Origin: Pseudonocardia alni | Lineage (GTDB): Bacteria; Actinomycetota; Actinomycetes; Mycobacteriales; Pseudonocardiaceae | NCBI RefSeq assembly: GCF_002813375.1 | Contig: NZ_PHUJ01000003.1 | Location: 5,146,001 to 5,210,000 of the forward strand | Length of the DNA stretch: 64,000 bases | Direction of reading: 5' to 3' | Shown here: piece after piece, positions 60,999 to 64,000 of the stretch | How positions within the stretch are numbered: position 1 is the first letter of the stretch | How the letters are laid out: every line of letters begins with the position of its first letter | Translations under genes and position numbers: made by a program | Notes under the pieces: model-generated | What the model was told of the DNA's origin: nothing | Database searches by the model: none | What the model saw: only the letters and a program-made list of their open reading frames with translations

Positions 60999-61982
60999 TC
61001 AGTGCAGCAGGACGTCGGCGGGGCTCCGGCGCGGTGTCTCCGGCAGCTCCGCGTCGTCCTGGGCCCGGCCGACGCGCAGCAGCAGCTGCGGGTGGTCGGC
61101 GGTGCGCAGGACCTGCCGGGCCAGGTCCGCCCGGGTCCGCGAGGTCTCCAGCACCCGCGAGAGCGGGCAGGTCGCGAGACCGAGCGCGGTGGCGGCGAGC
61201 AGCACGATCCCGGCGGCCTCCCCGGCGACGAGCCGGGCCGGGTCGTCGTCCGTGTGGGTGGTCAGCACCATGATCGTGGCCTCGTCGCGGGCGGCGGCCC
61301 GGGCCGGCAGCGAGCCGCCCGGGAAGCGCACACCCAGGTCGGGGCCCGGCCGCCACGGGGCGCCGCGGGGGAGCGACCCGGCCGGGACACCGTCGTGGGA
61401 ACCCGGGTAGCGGTGGGTCCAGACCAGCAGCTCGGCGGCCTGGCCGGGGCGGGCGCGGATCTCCCGCGCGGCCGTGTCCTCCAGCGCGGCGAGATGCTCG
61501 CGGGCGACCGCGTCGGTCACGCTGTGCAGGGTGGTGCCGTAGCGCGCCGCGTGCTCGCCGAGGACCGCGCGCGCGTGCCGCGAGTCCACGCCCTCGCGGA
61601 AGGGCCGCCGGTCGGTGCGACGGCGCGGGATGGCCCGGGCCAGCGCCGCGACCGTGCGGTCGGCGGGCTCCGGGGGCGTCCCGGTGAGCCGGACCGTCGC
61701 CAGGTGGTTCCGGTCCCCGGTCGGGAACCGGACGATCTCGTGGCCCGCCCCGAGCGCGGCGAGCGCGACGTGCAGGAAGCCCAGTGCTGACCCGCAGCTG
61801 ACCAGCTGGTCGCGCCGGTCGGGGTCGGTGTAGGGCAGCCGTCGGTCGGGGTCGGCGTGCAGCTCCAGCCGGTCGGTCGTGACCCGCCAGCGCCACGGCT
61901 GGGTGTTGTGCACCGAGGGCGCGCGCACCGCCGCCGCGAGCGCCCGCCGCAGCACGTCCGGCCCGGACGGCGACGCCGTCAC
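60999..61982 (-). CDS. Acg-family FMN-binding nitroreductase-like protein (2)
   Basis: 327 residues, paralogue of the protein at 57347. RAPSVHNTQPWRWRV, PRRRTDRRPFREG, LLVWTHRYPGSHDGVP, MVLTTHTDDDPARLVAGEAAG and ATALGLATCPLS are the corresponding motifs. The GTG start shares bases with the stop of the flavodoxin-like gene (GTGA), so both are made from one message starting near the box at 62475. Confidence 0.88.
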   Translation of the reverse strand: MTASPSGPDVLRRALAAAVRAPSVHNTQPWRWRVTTDRLELHADPDRRLPYTDPDRRDQLVSCGSALGFLHVALAALGAGHEIVRFPTGDRNHLATVRLTGTPPEPADRTVAALARAIPRRRTDRRPFREGVDSRHARAVLGEHAARYGTTLHSVTDAVAREHLAALEDTAAREIRARPGQAAELLVWTHRYPGSHDGVPAGSLPRGAPWRPGPDLGVRFPGGSLPARAAARDEATIMVLTTHTDDDPARLVAGEAAGIVLLAATALGLATCPLSRVLETSRTRADLARQVLRTADHPQLLLRVGRAQDDAELPETPRRSPADVLLH

Positions 61983-62395
61983 CGCGACACCGCCGCGGCG
62001 GCGAGCCCGGCCGCCCACTCCCGCCCGTCGTGTGTCCCGGCGGTGTGCAGCCGCACCGGGAGCTCCAGATCCGGCGCCGGCACCGGGTGGGGGTGCCCGT
62101 CCCCGGCGGGCGCGGCGTCGACCATCCACAGCGGACGGACCCGCAGCACGGTCGCGTGCCGGTGCAGGAACCGGCTCGCGGCGGCGCGGGCCCACGGCCT
62201 GCCCCACGCCCCGACGAGCACGACCCCGGCGACCCCGGCGAGCGTGTGGGCGTCGCCCGCCCGGACGAGGAGTGGCCGCAGTCCCTGCCCCGCCAGCTCG
62301 GTCCCGATCGCGGCCGCGGTGTCCAGCGACCGCCGGTCGGCGCCGGCCAGCGCGACCATCACCGTGAACTGCCCCCGCACCCCGGCCTCGACCAT
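61979..62395 (-). CDS. Flavodoxin-like small protein
   Basis: 138 residues. The middle reads VAGVVLVGAWGRPWARAAASRFLHRHATVLRVRPLW (in segments: VVLVGAW, ARAAASRFL, RVRPLWM), which resembles the second half of flavodoxin-domain proteins of the HemG/menaquinone-linked type. The normal N-terminal FMN phosphate loop TxTG is not visible, so FMN binding is doubtful. It is translationally coupled to the Acg-type flavoprotein and sits behind a DosR-type box, so a role in flavin handling under hypoxia is plausible. The ATG follows GGAGGAGG. Confidence 0.6.
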   Translation of the reverse strand: MVEAGVRGQFTVMVALAGADRRSLDTAAAIGTELAGQGLRPLLVRAGDAHTLAGVAGVVLVGAWGRPWARAAASRFLHRHATVLRVRPLWMVDAAPAGDGHPHPVPAPDLELPVRLHTAGTHDGREWAAGLAAAAVSR

Positions 62396-62474
62396 GGTGA
62401 CCTCCTCCGTCGTCCCCGATCCGATGCTCCGCCGGACGCCGGGTGCAGGGCAGGGCCGGGCGGCACGCCCGGCC

Positions 62475-62488
62475 CGGCCGAAGGTCCC
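62475..62488. promoter_or_regulatory. DosR-type box (13/14) upstream of flavodoxin-like/Acg operon
   Basis: CGGCCGAAGGTCCC differs from GGGCCGAAGGTCCC at the first base. It starts 80 bp upstream of the flavodoxin-like gene and 101 bp before the divergent peptidase gene. The remaining intergenic 62396-62588 shows no gene. Confidence 0.6.
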
Positions 62489-62588
62489 GCACTACGACTT
62501 CGGTCGGAGGCCGTGGCCGTCGGATCGATGTGCGGAGCCGGACGGCGTTCCTAGCGTCCGTCCCGACCGCGACGAGGGGACGGGAACG

Positions 62589-64000
62589 ATGCGAGGACGA
62601 CGGAGGCTCGTACGGGCGACGGTGCCGGCGCTGCTGGCCGGGCTGATCGGTGCGGCGGTCGCCGCACCCGCGGGGGCGGCGGAACCCGCGGCGGTGCCGG
62701 AGTGGGGCCCCTGCCCCGCGGACGTGGTGGCGCCGCTGGTGGCGCTGCAGTGCACGCAGATCCCGGTGCCACTGGATCACGGCAGCCCCGACGGCGCGCA
62801 GATCACGATCACGGTGTCGCGGCTGGCGAGCACGAAGCCGGAGAAGCGCCGCGGGATCCTGATCCTGAACCCCGGGGGCCCGGGCGGGTCCGGGCTGGCG
62901 TTCGCGAACGACCTGGTGAAGCGCGGTCTGCCGGCGAGCGTGCAGGAGAGCTACGACATCATCGGGTTCGACACCCGCGGGGTCGGTCACTCGGACCCGG
63001 TGAGCTGCGGGTTCACCACCGACCAGGACTACATCGGCAACATCCCGCCGTACGCCGCCGACGACGCGGCGGTCCTGCGGACGGCCGAGGTCGCGCGGGA
63101 GGTGGCGCAGCGGTGCGCGGCGAACGACCGCAACGGGCACCTGCGGCACGTCACGACCGCCAACGTCGCCCGGGACATGGACCGCATCCGCGCCGCGCTC
63201 GGCGAGGAGAAGGCGAGCTTCCTCGGCTTCTCCTACGGGTCGGCGCTCGGGGCGGCCTACGCCTCCCTGTTCCCCGACCGCTCCGACCGCGTCGTACTCG
63301 ACAGCAACGTCGGTGACACCCACCTCGACCCCGACGGCATCCGCCGCTACGCACTCGGCGCCGAGGAGACCTTCGGGGACTTCGCCCGCTGGGCCGCCGA
63401 CCGGCACGGCACCTACGGGCTGGGCGCCACCCCGGAGGAGGTGCGGCAGACCTATCTCCGGCTCGCCGCGCGGCTCGACGACCGGCCGTCGGGCGGGGTC
63501 GACGGCCGGATGTTCCGGGCGGCCACCTTCGTCGGCCTGTACGGCCCGACGCTCTACGGCAGCACCGCCGCGGCCTGGCAGTCGCTGCTGTCCGGCGACG
63601 CGCCGCCCGCCCCGGCACCGCCCGCGGGCCCGTCGCCGCAGGACAACGCGTACACGGCGTTCCTCGCCACCACCTGCAACGACGTCGCCTGGCCGCGGGA
63701 CGTCGCGGTCTACCAGCGGGCGGTGGCGCAGGACCGCGAGCGGTTCCCCGTGTACGGCGCGGCGAGCGCGAACGTGCTGCCCTGCGCCTTCTGGCCGTAC
63801 GAGCCCGCCGAGCCGCCGGTCGCTGTGCTCGACGAGGGCCCGGCGAACGTGCTGGTCGTGCAGAACCGCCACGACCCGGTGACCCCGCTGCGCGGCGGTG
63901 AACTCCTCCGGGAGAAGTTCGGCGACCGGGCCCGGCTCGTCGTCGAGAACGGGAGCGGCCACGGCGTCTACGCGGGTGTCGGGGACACCCCGTGCGCGCT
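62589..64000 (+). CDS. Secreted TAP-type alpha/beta-hydrolase peptidase (3' end beyond window)
   Basis: 470 visible residues. A Sec signal peptide (MRGRRRLVRATVPALLAGLIGAAVAAPAGAAEP region, cleavage after AGA near residue 30) is followed by a tripeptidyl-aminopeptidase/SlpD-type hydrolase: LNPGGPGGSGL (oxyanion), GFDTRGVGHSDPV, nucleophile elbow GFSYGSALG, the acidic residue in QNRHDPVTP and the His in NGSGHGVY near the right edge. These enzymes release peptides from protein N-termini outside the cell. The ATG follows GAGGGGACGGG. About 20-40 residues seem to be missing at the right edge. Confidence 0.9.
   Translation, partial: MRGRRRLVRATVPALLAGLIGAAVAAPAGAAEPAAVPEWGPCPADVVAPLVALQCTQIPVPLDHGSPDGAQITITVSRLASTKPEKRRGILILNPGGPGGSGLAFANDLVKRGLPASVQESYDIIGFDTRGVGHSDPVSCGFTTDQDYIGNIPPYAADDAAVLRTAEVAREVAQRCAANDRNGHLRHVTTANVARDMDRIRAALGEEKASFLGFSYGSALGAAYASLFPDRSDRVVLDSNVGDTHLDPDGIRRYALGAEETFGDFARWAADRHGTYGLGATPEEVRQTYLRLAARLDDRPSGGVDGRMFRAATFVGLYGPTLYGSTAAAWQSLLSGDAPPAPAPPAGPSPQDNAYTAFLATTCNDVAWPRDVAVYQRAVAQDRERFPVYGAASANVLPCAFWPYEPAEPPVAVLDEGPANVLVVQNRHDPVTPLRGGELLREKFGDRARLVVENGSGHGVYAGVGDTPCA

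Noticed and set aside
1..64000. CRISPR arrays, insertion sequences, prophage genes, rRNA genes, replication origin
   Set aside because: No regularly spaced repeats, transposase or integrase motifs, terminal inverted repeats, phage genes or rRNA signatures were found by reading the sequence.

Overview
The window comes from a very GC-rich (roughly 72-74%) actinobacterium. Mycofactocin-coupled short-chain dehydrogenases, a DosR/DosS-type two-component system, Acg-family flavoproteins, a mycothiol-dependent isomerase-family protein, leaderless starts and many ATGA/GTGA overlaps point to the order Pseudonocardiales, most likely Pseudonocardia or a close relative. The genus is an inference from gene content. 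The sequence is chromosomal in character: one tRNA gene, no insertion sequence, no phage gene, no CRISPR array and no origin were seen.

Layout. 1-17.8 kb holds ordinary metabolic genes: a fused isobutyryl-CoA mutase (icmF, running off the left edge), a PhoD-type phosphatase, a ROK glucokinase, a DoxX protein with a long basic tail, a Tm-1-like/PEP-hydrolase-like pair, a D-threonine aldolase-like and lactone oxidase pair, and an SDR with a TetR regulator. A tRNA-Met(CAT) lies at 17.85 kb. 18.2-21.8 kb is an SLC13 transporter/PrpF-family isomerase unit divergent from a LysR regulator. 23.4-25.9 kb carries two tandem universal stress proteins and a MarR gene. 26-34.8 kb is a TetR-controlled CoA-dependent catabolic operon (MaoC-like, hydrolase, acyl-CoA synthetase, thiolase, quinone reductase, acyl-CoA dehydrogenase) with a divergent MFS importer; two near-identical operators flank the TetR gene.

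36.4-47.7 kb is the most unusual region. It is a twelve-gene, one-direction cluster divergent from a ROK-family repressor: three TIM-barrel isomerase-like proteins, a Gfo/Idh/MocA dehydrogenase, two agarase-like glycosidase homologues that seem to lack the usual catalytic glutamates, four epoxide-hydrolase/dehalogenase-type hydrolases and two mycofactocin-coupled SDRs. I know of no described pathway with this composition. Oxidation of a sugar ring to a keto intermediate, followed by elimination/isomerisation and processing of an aglycone alcohol, is a working hypothesis only.

47.8-57.2 kb is a decay zone. It holds the 3' end of a third SDR, a twice-frameshifted esterase, an aldo/keto reductase tail abutting a TetR tail head-to-head, an ABC ATPase truncated at both ends and running into a methyltransferase, and a CydA with an internal in-frame deletion fused to an SDR tail. 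Several intact genes (DedA, LLM oxidoreductase, FAD reductase, RGCVC-type small protein, desaturase) sit between the relics.

57.3-62.6 kb is a DosR-type hypoxia/dormancy module: two Acg-family flavin proteins, a flavodoxin-like protein, a DosS-like heme-GAF histidine kinase and a convergent DosR response regulator. A 14-bp box close to GGGACCTTCGGCCC recurs upstream of these genes, of the universal stress operon and of the MarR gene, and ties the 23-26 kb and 57-62 kb regions into one predicted regulon. The right edge holds the first 470 codons of a secreted TAP-type peptidase.
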